Origin: an uncultured Acidobacteriota bacterium
GTDB lineage: Bacteria > Acidobacteriota > Terriglobia > Terriglobales > Acidobacteriaceae
NCBI GenBank assembly: GCA_903873705.1
Contig: CAIQPK010000043.1
Span: forward strand, 1-59,049
Length of the DNA stretch: 59,049 nucleotides
Reading direction: 5' to 3'
The translations under genes were made by a program, and so were the position numbers. Under the pieces are notes generated by a model that worked only from the letters and a program-made list of their open reading frames with translations, was not told the DNA's origin and searched no databases. Shown piece by piece: positions 34,025 through 42,215 of the stretch (its first letter is position 1; the number at the start of each line of letters is the position of its first letter).

Positions 34025-36019
34025 CTACTGCTTCGTGCGGTTGACGATCTCGCGAGTATGGGTGGAGGTGCGTTGCTCGGGGATGCTGCCGTCGTTCAGA
34101 AGCATCTGCGTGGGTGCGGCTTCAACGACAATGCGCGTGGAGACGGTACTGAACGCCGCGATGCGCATCCGCTGCGTAGTGCTGTAAGTCCCCGATCGGA
34201 TGATGAGGGGGACATCGGCGACGGCGCCGCCTTCGTTCCGCACCGTGACCGAGACCAGCCAGCCGGATGACTTGCCGGTGGCGGCGGGCAGTTCGCGCGG
34301 CGTGACGTCGACGATGACCAGGTCAGGCAGTCCGCGGTCGTTGAAGACCCAGTCATTGAAGAACCAGCTCAGATCCAGCGCCGCGTTCTTTTCCAGCAGC
34401 GCCTCGAACGCGCGGGCCTGCTGGTCGGGCGTTTCAGCTAAAACAGGTTGGGTGCGGAAGGCCTGCAGCGTGAGCTTGAGCGGTTCTTCTCCGGCCACGT
34501 CACGCAGCATCCACCAGACGGCGGCAGCCTTGCGGCGGTAGTAAACCTCGGCGGCAGAGGCGATCAAGGGCTGGCCGACGGGAGCAGGCTTGCCGGCTTC
34601 GAACGCTGGCTCCACCAGCGCGAGCGGCTGGAGTAGCGTTTGAAGCTGGCCGGTAGCGGCTTCCCTGCCCTCGTGACGCTCGGCCGCCAGCAGCACGAAG
34701 AACTGCGCAAGACCCTCGTCGATCCACGGCTGCCCGGTCTGAACCCAGGCATGCGTCAGCGAGTGCGTCAAAGCGGGAGCAGCGTCGGCCGCCCCCAGAG
34801 CCGCGAGCGGAGCCACCAGCAGGGGTCCGTCCTCAAACGGTTGGCCCGGGTGATCGATCACCGCAAGCGCCGAGAGCGGCTGCGGGCCGAGCCACTCGGC
34901 GAGCAGCGAGGCGGCCTCTTTGGCATGGCCGGCGACCAGCGGTATGGCAGTCTCATTCATGGCGTAAACGGCTAGCATCTGCTGCGAGTTGGAGGAGCCC
35001 GGGAGTGGCGCGGCCATGGTTTCCGGCAGCGCGGTAAGGAAGAGACTCATCACGCGAAATCCGAGCGGGGCGGCGGCGAACTCGGCTGTGGCAACCCCAG
35101 GCGACATCGCGATGGGGGCATCGGCATTGTCGCTAAGGGCGGTGAACGGTGCCCGGCGGCCGCAGAAGTAAGCCGCCAGCGGAGGGTCACCGGCGTAGTC
35201 CACCGTCAGCCGCAAGTGCGTCGTCGCGACAGCTTCGCGGAGCTTGGCCTGGCCGATCGCGTCAAAGAGTTGCGCGCCATCGCCCAGAAACGCCTGTGGC
35301 GAGGACGCGGGATACCAGAGCACGTCACCGAAGCCACGCAGAGACACGTTGTCGGAGGTCATGCCATCCCAGTCGGCAGTCGAGGCCTGGTCGTGGGGAG
35401 CGCCAAGGCGTTCGAGGCGTGTCGAGCTGGGGACGATGGCACCGGAGTAGAACGTATCCAGCGTGATGGAGGCCCCCGGAGCAAGCGGCTCCGGAAGCCT
35501 GACGACAGCTTCCGAAACCTTACCGGTATGATCGACGTCGCTGTCCAGCAAATGCTGCTCGAAAGCGAGATGAGTCAGGCTGGGCAACAGGGTTGCGGTT
35601 TCCCAATGAAGCGCTGAGGAGACTTGCAGCGCAATATGCGCCAGCGGGGCAGAGCCGTCGTTGCGCACGGTCAGCCGGGCCCGCATGGCCAGGTGCGACG
35701 TCGCCGGCGTCAGGCGCGCGTCGAGATCGTAAGCCGTAAAGGTGAGTGCCGAGCGCTCGGCGTCGGTGATGTCAGAGGCGCCTTCAACCGGCGGTATCGA
35801 GCCACCGGATTTGATGGGAGCGGTGGTTTGTACCGCGGCGGGTGCAGTGACCTCTTCAGGCGGCTCGCCATGGCTCTGGATGAGCACTTCGCCTTTGGGT
35901 GGCGTAGGCTCCGTGCTTTGCGCGTGCGACGTAACGGCCAGGGCGAGAAGGATGAGAGAGGTTGCGCAGCGCATCACAGGTTGGACGTTGCGGCTCACCA
36001 TGCAGGGCTTCCGGTTCAC
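34025..36019 (-). CDS. Exported gluzincin-like (M1/peptidase MA-type) protein with defective HExxH
   Basis: Exported protein of 664 aa; signal MRCATSLILLALAVTSHAQ begins at the third in-frame Met (35974). I keep ATG 36019 because it overlaps the rlmB stop (ATGA). Residues 90-330 resemble the M1 N-terminal beta-domain (LDARLTPATSHLAMRARLTV). The zinc motif region reads ALTHSLTHAWVQTGQPWIDE then GLAQFF: His419 and His423 and the downstream Glu435 ligand remain, but the catalytic Glu of HExxH is Ser420. The C-terminus is Ig-like. So it is probably not a working protease of this type; it may bind peptides or have another chemistry. Confidence 0.8.
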   Translation of the reverse strand: MNRKPCMVSRNVQPVMRCATSLILLALAVTSHAQSTEPTPPKGEVLIQSHGEPPEEVTAPAAVQTTAPIKSGGSIPPVEGASDITDAERSALTFTAYDLDARLTPATSHLAMRARLTVRNDGSAPLAHIALQVSSALHWETATLLPSLTHLAFEQHLLDSDVDHTGKVSEAVVRLPEPLAPGASITLDTFYSGAIVPSSTRLERLGAPHDQASTADWDGMTSDNVSLRGFGDVLWYPASSPQAFLGDGAQLFDAIGQAKLREAVATTHLRLTVDYAGDPPLAAYFCGRRAPFTALSDNADAPIAMSPGVATAEFAAAPLGFRVMSLFLTALPETMAAPLPGSSNSQQMLAVYAMNETAIPLVAGHAKEAASLLAEWLGPQPLSALAVIDHPGQPFEDGPLLVAPLAALGAADAAPALTHSLTHAWVQTGQPWIDEGLAQFFVLLAAERHEGREAATGQLQTLLQPLALVEPAFEAGKPAPVGQPLIASAAEVYYRRKAAAVWWMLRDVAGEEPLKLTLQAFRTQPVLAETPDQQARAFEALLEKNAALDLSWFFNDWVFNDRGLPDLVIVDVTPRELPAATGKSSGWLVSVTVRNEGGAVADVPLIIRSGTYSTTQRMRIAAFSTVSTRIVVEAAPTQMLLNDGSIPEQRTSTHTREIVNRTKQ

Positions 36020-36819
36020 GAGCCGAGCCCTTTACGCGGCTTTGCCGGCTTGGGCGCGGGTGCAGCGACCGGTGCACCGCCGCGGCGCTGGCGCATGGCT
36101 TCGTACATCACCACCGCCCCGGCAACCGAGACATTGAGTGACGAAACGCTGCCTGCCATCGGAATACGCAGCAGATGATCGCAGGTGCGTTTCACCAACT
36201 CATGAAGACCAGAACCCTCGCTGCCGAGCACCAGGCAGCAGCTCTGGTTGAAATCAAAGTCCATGTAGTCCGGTGTGCCGCGCTCGTCCAGGCCGACGAT
36301 CCAGATGTTGCGCTTCTTCATGGTCTCCAGCGCGCGCGTAATGTTGGCGACCCGGGCGATGCGGGCGTGCTCGGACGCGCCGGCAGAGGTCTTGGCGACG
36401 ACGCCGGTAAGCGGGGCGGAGCGGCGCTCGGGGACCACGACGCCGTCGATGCCCGCACCCTCGGCCGAGCGCAGCAGTGCGCCGAGGTTGTGAGGGTCTT
36501 CGACGCCATCGAGGGCGAGGAAAAAGGGAGCATCTCCGGAACGCGGAGGAGCGTCCAGCAAGTCCTCAAGGGCGAGGAACTTACGCTCGCGCAGGAAGGC
36601 CACGATGCCCTGGTGGGTGTCGGTTTTGACGTGGCGGGTGAGCTGGTCCCGGGGCTCGGCGGAGACGCGGATGCCTGCCTGGCGGCAGAGCTCCAGCACA
36701 GCTTCGAAACGGGGGTCGCGGCGGGCCTCGCGCTCACGGGCAACGGAAATGTGGTCGATCTGGCGAACGCCGGCGCGGATGGCCTCTTCCACGGGGTGGA
36801 GGCCGTATAAAACTTCCAT
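36016..36819 (-). CDS. rlmB: 23S rRNA 2'-O-methyltransferase RlmB (SpoU/TrmH family)
   Basis: SPOUT methyltransferase of 267 aa that methylates the ribose of G2251 in 23S rRNA. MEVLYGLHPVEEAIRAGVRQ opens the L30e-like substrate-binding domain. The knotted catalytic domain contains motif 1 LDGVEDPHNLGALLRSAEG, motif 2 LVLGSEGSGLHELVKRTCD and motif 3 IPMAGSVSSLNVSVAGAVVM. The C-terminal tail is Pro/Lys-rich. It is upstream of and overlaps the gluzincin-like gene. Confidence 0.95.
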   Translation of the reverse strand: MEVLYGLHPVEEAIRAGVRQIDHISVAREREARRDPRFEAVLELCRQAGIRVSAEPRDQLTRHVKTDTHQGIVAFLRERKFLALEDLLDAPPRSGDAPFFLALDGVEDPHNLGALLRSAEGAGIDGVVVPERRSAPLTGVVAKTSAGASEHARIARVANITRALETMKKRNIWIVGLDERGTPDYMDFDFNQSCCLVLGSEGSGLHELVKRTCDHLLRIPMAGSVSSLNVSVAGAVVMYEAMRQRRGGAPVAAPAPKPAKPRKGLGS

Positions 36820-36968
36820 GGCTTCTAGTGTATCGCCACGGATTTACCTGGCCCTGGCGGAAATGTTTTTCGGTTTACCCCGTTGCGGCTTACAATTATG
36901 GGGCTTGTTGCATAGATATTTCCTCGGGCCATCGAGACTTTTCCCGATATGATCGCGTCCTTACGCAT

Positions 36969-37598
36969 ATGAGCTCTCCGGTTGCACTCAGCGTCGCTGC
37001 CGCAAAACAAATCCAGCGTGAAAACGCAGCGATTGCGCGCGGCCTCAAGCGACAGGACCCGGAACTGCTGGACCAGCTGATCGAGACCTATCAGCATCGC
37101 CTGATGCGCTACCTGATGTTCCTTACCGGCAAGCGCGAAGTCGCCGAAGACCTCTTCCAGGAAACGTGGATTCGGGTACTGCGGCGCGGCGCGCAGTACA
37201 ACGGTGAAGCCCGCTTTGACACCTGGATATTCACCATCGCGCGCAACCTGATGATTGACCTTTCGCGCAAACGCGTGATGGCCAGCCTGGACGAGATGCG
37301 CGAAGGTGGCGACGATGAACGACCCTTTGAGATCGTCGAGGATGGGCCTTCTCCGCTGGAACAGTTCCAGGGACGCGAAAATGCTGCCGAAGTGGCAGCC
37401 GTAATTCTGAAGCTCGACCCAAGCTATCGCGAAGTGCTGACCCTGCGCTTCCACGAAGAGATGTCGCTGGAGGAAATTGCGACCGTTACGCGGGCTCCGC
37501 TGTCGACCGTCAAGTCGCGCTTATATCGCGGTCTGGCGGCACTCAAACCAGAGTTGTTGACCCTGCGGGAACGGCCCCAGGCAGAGGTGCGGCGATGA
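36969..37598 (+). CDS. ECF RNA polymerase sigma factor
   Basis: Sigma-70 family ECF factor of 209 aa. The chosen ATG 36969 gives MSSPVALSVAAAKQIQRENA; the frame is open upstream but has no coding character. Region 2: LLDQLIETYQHRLMRYLMFL, VAEDLFQETWIRVLRRGAQY, RFDTWIFTIARNLMIDLSRK. Region 4: LKLDPSYREVLTLRFHEEMS and LEEIATVTRAPLSTVKSRLY. Its stop overlaps the next gene (ATGA), which overlaps the third (TTGA), forming a coupled three-gene module whose downstream members are candidate membrane regulators. Confidence 0.93.
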   Translation: MSSPVALSVAAAKQIQRENAAIARGLKRQDPELLDQLIETYQHRLMRYLMFLTGKREVAEDLFQETWIRVLRRGAQYNGEARFDTWIFTIARNLMIDLSRKRVMASLDEMREGGDDERPFEIVEDGPSPLEQFQGRENAAEVAAVILKLDPSYREVLTLRFHEEMSLEEIATVTRAPLSTVKSRLYRGLAALKPELLTLRERPQAEVRR

Positions 37599-37936
37599 GC
37601 ACGGTTCCGCAGAACAACATGAACGCCCGCGCGTCGGTAGTCAATCGGACGCATCGCATCATTCGCGAGCAAGCGCTCGACATGCGGGCACAGCAGGCTC
37701 GGAAGCGTGCGCTCTGGGTTCCGCTGGGCATCTTCTCGGTACTGCTACCCGCCATCTGCTACGCCGTTTGGGCCGTGCTGGGCGGTTATGACCTGGAACT
37801 CACCTCCGATGGCGTCCTCGATGCCAGCGATCAGCTCCCCATCATGCTGATGTGGTTTCTCCCCGTGACGGCGCTGATGCTGGGCATCATCTGGTTTCGC
37901 CGGACGCGCGCGGGTAGCCAGGAGGTGTCACGTTGA
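37595..37936 (+). CDS. Small two-helix membrane protein, candidate anti-sigma factor
   Basis: Protein of 113 aa, translationally coupled to the ECF sigma gene by an ATGA overlap. The first 40 residues are charged and helical (ASVVNRTHRIIREQALDMRA, QQARKRA), followed by two transmembrane helices (LWVPLGIFSVLLPAICYAVW and IMLMWFLPVTALMLGIIWF). No zf-HC2 zinc motif is present. Position and topology suggest it could hold the sigma factor at the membrane, but no family match supports this. Confidence 0.75.
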   Translation: MSTVPQNNMNARASVVNRTHRIIREQALDMRAQQARKRALWVPLGIFSVLLPAICYAVWAVLGGYDLELTSDGVLDASDQLPIMLMWFLPVTALMLGIIWFRRTRAGSQEVSR

Positions 37937-38472
37937 GCCGTTGGTTCGCTGCACCGCAACCGGATGCGACGTCAGGTGGAGATGAAGAGCTGCGGATGAT
38001 TCCGCGCTGGTCGATGGCCCTCGCCGTCGTGCTCTTCCTCGGCATGCAGTACCTCTTCCACGATGTCATGCCGCACCACAAGCATGAGCTGCTGCCCATG
38101 CGCTTGATGATGGGCTATGCATGGGGTTCTCTGGTAGCGAGCTATGCCCTGCTACTCGGCTACGTGAGCCGCGATGTCAAACGCCGCGGCATGTCTGCCG
38201 GGCTGTGGATGCTGATGTGCGTCGTCCTCCCCGGTGGCCTGGGCGCGGTCGTCTACTTCCTGCTCAGGCAGCCCGTCCTGGCCCGCTGCCCGAATTGCTC
38301 CACGTCACTGGCGGCCTCCATGCACTTCTGCCCACAGTGCCAGTTCCAGATGGCGCCGGTTTGCGGAACGTGCCATCGCGGTGTGAAGATTACCGACGTC
38401 TTCTGCGTCCAGTGCGGCCATGATCTGGCTGAAGACGGCGCTCCAGCACGACTCCGCTCCTACAGCGACTAA
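37933..38472 (+). CDS. Membrane protein with PLDc_N-like helices and double zinc ribbon
   Basis: Protein of 179 aa. It starts at TTG 37933, overlapping the previous stop (TTGA). Three transmembrane helices (WSMALAVVLFLGMQYLF, MMGYAWGSLVASYALLLGYV, GLWMLMCVVLPGGLGAVVYF) end in a PLDc_N-like pattern. The cytosolic tail carries two zinc-binding knuckle pairs: CPNC and CPQC, then CGTC and CVQC, each about 15-20 residues apart. Third gene of the sigma-factor module; role unknown. Confidence 0.8.
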   Translation: MSRWFAAPQPDATSGGDEELRMIPRWSMALAVVLFLGMQYLFHDVMPHHKHELLPMRLMMGYAWGSLVASYALLLGYVSRDVKRRGMSAGLWMLMCVVLPGGLGAVVYFLLRQPVLARCPNCSTSLAASMHFCPQCQFQMAPVCGTCHRGVKITDVFCVQCGHDLAEDGAPARLRSYSD

Positions 38473-38531
38473 TCCCACTTCGCGTCCGACGTGAAAACAG
38501 CAAGACCACGGCTTATAGTGGCTAAGAGCGT

Positions 38532-39383
38532 ATGCCTTTGCCCCTCACTGCCTTGATCATCGACGATGAGCCGCTGGCGCGGCAGGAACTCCAATACCTG
38601 CTGGATGCGGCCGGCGATGTCCTGGTGCTCGCGCAGGGCACCAACGGCATTGAAGCCGTCGAGCTGATCCGCACCCACAAACCTGATGTGATCTTCCTCG
38701 ACGTGCAGATGCCGGGACTGGATGGGTTTGCGGTCCTGAAGAAGGTCCTCGGCCACGACAAGAAGGCTCGGCTGCCGCAGGTGGTGTTCGCGACGGCCTA
38801 TGACCAGTACGCGGTGCGGGCGTTCGAAGTGAACGCCGTCGATTATCTACTGAAGCCCTTCGACAAGGCTCGACTAGTGAAGACCCTGGAGAAGGTGCGA
38901 CTGCGGAGGGCTGCCCAGACTGAGCCTGCTGCTGGTGCTGTGATCGGCAACTCCAACGGACTCGATACGTCCGCCGAGGCGAAGCTTGATGCGCTGCTCA
39001 AAATGGTGGAAGAGCGCGGCGCGCTTCCCATCACTTCGCCTGCGCGCTCCGGCAAAGTGGTCGTGCGGGCGCAGAACCGACTGCTGTTGGTGGACCAGAA
39101 AGATGTTTGTTTCGCATCGATCGAAGGCGGAACAATCTCGGTGGTGACGAAGGCGGTGGAAGGCGACTCGAATTGCCGGACGCTGGAAGAGTTGATGGAC
39201 CAGCTTGACCCGGAAGCGTTCTGGCGGGCTCACCGGTCGTATGTGGTGAATATTCAGCACATACGCGAAGTTGTGCCGTGGTTCAAGTCCAGCTACCAGC
39301 TACGGATGGACGACCGCAAGCAGACGGAAATCCCTGTCAGCCGGTCGCAAACCAAACGGTTGCGGGAGCTTTTCAATCTCTAA
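38532..39383 (+). CDS. LytTR-family response regulator
   Basis: DNA-binding two-component response regulator of 283 aa. The receiver domain has the acidic pair in LIIDDEPLARQEL, phosphoacceptor Asp57 in VIFLDVQMPGLDG, the switch Thr in FATAYDQYAVRAF and Lys in DYLLKPFDKARL. Residues 180-280 form the LytTR domain (DVCFASIEGGTISVVTKAVE, FWRAHRSYVVNIQHIREVVP, QTEIPVSRSQTKRLRELFNL). LytS/YehU-type kinases usually accompany such regulators; none is adjacent. It follows the sigma module by 59 nt and could be in the same transcript. Confidence 0.93.
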   Translation: MPLPLTALIIDDEPLARQELQYLLDAAGDVLVLAQGTNGIEAVELIRTHKPDVIFLDVQMPGLDGFAVLKKVLGHDKKARLPQVVFATAYDQYAVRAFEVNAVDYLLKPFDKARLVKTLEKVRLRRAAQTEPAAGAVIGNSNGLDTSAEAKLDALLKMVEERGALPITSPARSGKVVVRAQNRLLLVDQKDVCFASIEGGTISVVTKAVEGDSNCRTLEELMDQLDPEAFWRAHRSYVVNIQHIREVVPWFKSSYQLRMDDRKQTEIPVSRSQTKRLRELFNL

Positions 39384-39832
39384 GTGCCGCATTATCTGAG
39401 CCATAGAGCTTACCCAAAAGGGTTATTACGCGATTTTGGCAAAGTGTGAGGCGGCCTGCGCCCCCTCTCTCAAAAAGCGGAATTGCACGCTTCCATTCGT
39501 TAAGCCAGACCCACCTAATGGCAGGGTTACCTGCTTTGACACTCCTGGTCACCACGCCGGCTGAGGCTAGTGTGAACTCCCACTTTCCTGCGTAAACAGC
39601 GGCGAATTGCGTTTTTCCTATCGTGTTATGGACCACTGATCGGAGCGATGGTCACCACGAAAATTACTCTTTCGATTACCAAAGACTCGCGAACTTAGAC
39701 CTCATGGGGGAAGCGGCGAGGGGGGTACCACGACTAGCTTTAGTCCTACAACGAATGGGTGAGTGAAGCTCGTGGGCAGGTCCGGTTCAAGCCGATCGCC
39801 TTTTTCTCACCCGTATCGCAGGAGATTCCAAG
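39384..39832. other. 449-nt intergenic region, possible structured leader
   Basis: No ORF here has family features. The part next to the PEP-CTERM gene (about 39690-39820) contains short self-complementary blocks, for example GACTAGCTTTAGTC at 39732-39745 and GGTCCGG-N4-GCCGATC at 39780-39797, followed by a T5 run, and could be a folded 5' leader with an internal terminator. I looked for c-di-GMP-I, cobalamin, FMN and glycine riboswitch cores and did not find them. A ribosome-binding site AGGAG sits 9 nt before the next ATG. Confidence 0.35.
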
Positions 39833-40843
39833 ATGACGAAGTTTCGGGCAATGGTCGTACTGACAGCGGTGATCTCGGCCTCACCGATCGTATGCAAAGC
39901 GGACCCGTTTGGCGCGGCAAGTGCGTATAACCTCTTCGCAGTCGGCTCGACCACTATGGCGGGCACGATCAACGACAGCGCCGACGTCCAGGGCCGCATT
40001 GCAGCGGCCAGCACCATCAGTGGGACCTTCACCCTGGCAGCCGGCCTGCAGTCGGACCCCTGGGGTGCTGACGCGACCGTTGGCGGCGTGACGTATGACT
40101 TTGTTGCGGGTGGGGGGTACACGAGCGGAATCTCAAATATCAACGGCGCAAACGGCAGCGCCTACAAGACAAGCGGCTCCGGCGCCTTCAACTTCAACGG
40201 CGGTGGACACCTGGTCGGTTCGGGCCCCGTACCGATCGACTTCAATACTCTGCGGACCCAACTGGATGCTGAAACCATCTACCTCGGAACGCTCGGCGCT
40301 AATGGCACGATCATCGGCACGGGGAATGGCAATGGTGGCAATCCTTCCTGGTACGTGATCAAGGCGACGCAGCCTGGCTTGAACGTGTTCACTATCTCGG
40401 CAGCGATTCTGGCGAGCAACCAGATCGATATCGTGACGACCGACCCGAGCCAGACGATCCTGATCAATGTGCTGGATAGCGGGACGGTCACGGTTGGCCA
40501 GTCGCTGTTGCTGAACGGCAACCAGTACTTCAACGACGAGCACACCAGCAAGATCCTGATCAACGCTCCGAATGCGACGAACTTCGTGGGCAACGCTGAA
40601 GTGGATTCTTCCGTACTGGCGCCGTTTGCGCTCATCACCGGCGGCGACTTCGATGGCAACGTTATTGGTGCTGCGATTGGCGCGACCGGCGAAATTCACA
40701 ACATCGAGTTCGATGGCACCATCCCTTCCCCTCCGACAACGCCTCCGGTTCCGGAGCCTGGAACGCTGGCGCTGGTGGGCACGGGTGTGCTCTCGGTGGC
40801 AACAGCTGTTCGCCGCAAGAAGAAGGCGATCGCTCAAAGCTAG
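39833..40843 (+). CDS. Choice-of-anchor A domain PEP-CTERM protein
   Basis: Exported surface or matrix protein of 336 aa. The signal peptide is MTKFRAMVVLTAVISASPIV (then CKA). Residues 27-290 are a choice-of-anchor A beta-solenoid-like domain (GAASAYNLFAVGSTTMAGTI, DSADVQGRIAAASTISGTFT, ILINVLDSGTVTVGQSLLLN). The C-terminus is a PEP-CTERM sorting tag: PVPEPGTLALVGTGVLSVAT, a helix, then AVRRKKKA. Such proteins are processed by an exosortase (EpsH), not encoded in this window, usually with exopolysaccharide biosynthesis. A rho-independent terminator follows. Confidence 0.9.
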   Translation: MTKFRAMVVLTAVISASPIVCKADPFGAASAYNLFAVGSTTMAGTINDSADVQGRIAAASTISGTFTLAAGLQSDPWGADATVGGVTYDFVAGGGYTSGISNINGANGSAYKTSGSGAFNFNGGGHLVGSGPVPIDFNTLRTQLDAETIYLGTLGANGTIIGTGNGNGGNPSWYVIKATQPGLNVFTISAAILASNQIDIVTTDPSQTILINVLDSGTVTVGQSLLLNGNQYFNDEHTSKILINAPNATNFVGNAEVDSSVLAPFALITGGDFDGNVIGAAIGATGEIHNIEFDGTIPSPPTTPPVPEPGTLALVGTGVLSVATAVRRKKKAIAQS

Positions 40844-40862
40844 GCAGGTGGTTCTCGCCTGG

Positions 40863-40894
40863 AAGCCGCGTCCTGTCATCGGGCGCGGCTTTTT
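40863..40894 (+). terminator. Rho-independent terminator
   Basis: AAGCCGCG (40863-40870), a 13-nt loop, CGCGGCTT (40884-40891) and a T-run to 40894. It lies 20 nt after the PEP-CTERM gene and also insulates it from the convergent small gene at 40905. Confidence 0.85.
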
Positions 40895-40904
40895 AGTGTC
40901 TGCC

Positions 40905-41252
40905 CTAGCCGCGCCAGCCGGTTTCGATGAACTTATTGAAGAGGCCGCGATAGCGGAACCGGGTACGGTCCTTGGCATCTTCGGCTTTGTAGCTGTTTTC
41001 GAAGGAGACGCATTTGGCGGTGCCGTAGACCTTGTTGTAGGCGCGGAAGACGAAGTCGTGGAAGCGGTCGGCGTAGGGTACTGAGGGCTCGGGGAGGGCC
41101 CGGAAGACGGTGCTGAAGTAGGCGACGCTGTGGACGGCGTCGCGGAGCTCGCAGTACATGAAGGCGTCGCCCTGCTGGGAGCGGGCGGGGGGCGCTGCGG
41201 CGGAGAGGGTGGTCGCGGCGAGGGCGCAGAGGACGAGGAGCCTGGGACGCAT
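40905..41252 (-). CDS. Small exported protein, function unknown
   Basis: Predicted exported protein of 115 aa from ATG 41250-41252, with GGAG 7 nt upstream. Signal peptide MRPRLLVLCALAATTLSAAA (then PPARSQ). The mature part (DAFMYCELRDAVHSVAYFST, YADRFHDFVFRAYNKVYGTA, KCVSFENSYKAEDAKDRTRF, FIETGWRG) has two cysteines and ends in the ETGW motif that I associate with a conserved uncharacterised family. It is third in a small minus-strand operon with the STAS gene 11 nt upstream. Confidence 0.75.
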   Translation of the reverse strand: MRPRLLVLCALAATTLSAAAPPARSQQGDAFMYCELRDAVHSVAYFSTVFRALPEPSVPYADRFHDFVFRAYNKVYGTAKCVSFENSYKAEDAKDRTRFRYRGLFNKFIETGWRG

Positions 41253-41263
41253 GCGGTGTCTCC

Positions 41264-41605
41264 TTACATCCAGTTGCGGTGCTCGCCTACGGAGGTGAAG
41301 ACGGGCATGAGATTGGCCATGATGAGGAGCTCGTTGATCTTTTTGCCGAGATTGCGGAGCTCGATGGTGGCGTGTTTCCCCTTGGAGGCGACGTAGAGGC
41401 GGACCAGGACGCCGAGGCCCATGCTGTCCATGTGGGAGAGGTGTTCGAAATCGAGGATGATGCGTTTGTGGTGGTCCATGAGCTCGGTGACGGGCTTGTA
41501 GAGGAGGTCCCCTACGCCGTAGACGAGCTTGCCGTGGCAATGGACGATGACGGCGTTGTTGTGGACTTCGGTGGTGACGGTCAGCGTGGCGGGCTTGTCG
41601 GACAT
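41264..41605 (-). CDS. STAS-domain anti-sigma factor antagonist
   Basis: Single STAS domain of 113 aa, similar to SpoIIAA/RsbV anti-anti-sigma proteins that act in partner-switching. Start ATG 41603-41605 has GGAG 6 nt upstream. IILDFEHLSHMDSMGLGVLV contains the phosphorylatable Ser61 in the DS-GLG context, and IELRNLGKKINELLIMANLM is the C-terminal helix. No anti-sigma kinase (RsbW/SpoIIAB) or phosphatase is encoded next to it. Its 5' end overlaps the upstream Cys/His gene by 25 nt. Confidence 0.88.
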   Translation of the reverse strand: MSDKPATLTVTTEVHNNAVIVHCHGKLVYGVGDLLYKPVTELMDHHKRIILDFEHLSHMDSMGLGVLVRLYVASKGKHATIELRNLGKKINELLIMANLMPVFTSVGEHRNWM

Positions 41606-41925
41606 GTTGGCTCCGTGGGGGACGATGGGGGAATTGTATCGTCTGCGGTGCGCGGTGTGACGTTGGCGGCGATCTGGAGAGCGTAGAGCATGGTGGTGGC
41701 GCGGTGCGCGTCGAGCTTGTTGCGGGCCACGGCGTCTAGGATATGGCGGCTGGCGGCCTGGATGGATTTGCGGTCGGTGAGGGGTGGGAGGGCGAAGGCG
41801 CGGCGGGGGCGGGCGGGGGTGGGTTTGCGAGGGCGGGCGTGGTGGAAGCAGTAGGGTGAGCCGGTGACGGTGGGGGAGCCGCAGGGGCGGTTGTCGGGAT
41901 GGGTGTGGTGGCAGCTGGCGGGCAT
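41581..41925 (-). CDS. Cys/His-rich small protein, probably zinc-binding
   Basis: Protein of 114 aa from the ATG at 41923-41925. The N-terminus MPASCHHTHPDNRPCGSPTV and the following TGSPYCFHHARPRKP offer Cys5, Cys15, Cys26 and His28/29 as a zinc knuckle of the CxxxxPDxRPCGSP...YCFHH type, a pattern I recall as common in Acidobacteria. The rest has a helix (DRKSIQAASRHILDAVARNK, LDAHRATTMLYALQIAA). Function unknown. Its last 25 nt overlap the STAS gene, so the pair is coupled. Confidence 0.7.
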   Translation of the reverse strand: MPASCHHTHPDNRPCGSPTVTGSPYCFHHARPRKPTPARPRRAFALPPLTDRKSIQAASRHILDAVARNKLDAHRATTMLYALQIAANVTPRTADDTIPPSSPTEPTCPTSPPR

Positions 41926-42071
41926 GAGGTATCCTCCCCCCGCCCCCATTTTGGGGGTTCGGGGTGTGTTTTGTGTGGTTTGCGGCGATGATGCCGGGGT
42001 AAGTATGGGATTGCAGGGATGATGCGTCGAAGATCTCTGCTTTGTGTGGGTTACGGGTTTCGGGCAAGAGA

Positions 42072-42100
42072 AAAGCCGCGCGGCGGGTGCCGGCGGCTTT
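42072..42100 (-). terminator. Terminator of the GlsB-type gene
   Basis: AAAGCCG (42072-42078) and CGGCTTT (42094-42100) form a GC-rich stem; on the minus strand it is followed by TTTTCTC. It lies about 115 nt downstream of the gene at 42216 in the direction of transcription. Confidence 0.6.
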
Positions 42101-42215
42101 GCTCAAAAGTTGGTCTATTTCTATTGTAGCGGGTTGGCGGAGTTACTACGCCAAGTGGATCTGGTTTGGTTTGTTGGGTTTAGGTGGTTTGGGGGCTTGA
42201 CACGTTTGGAACGCG

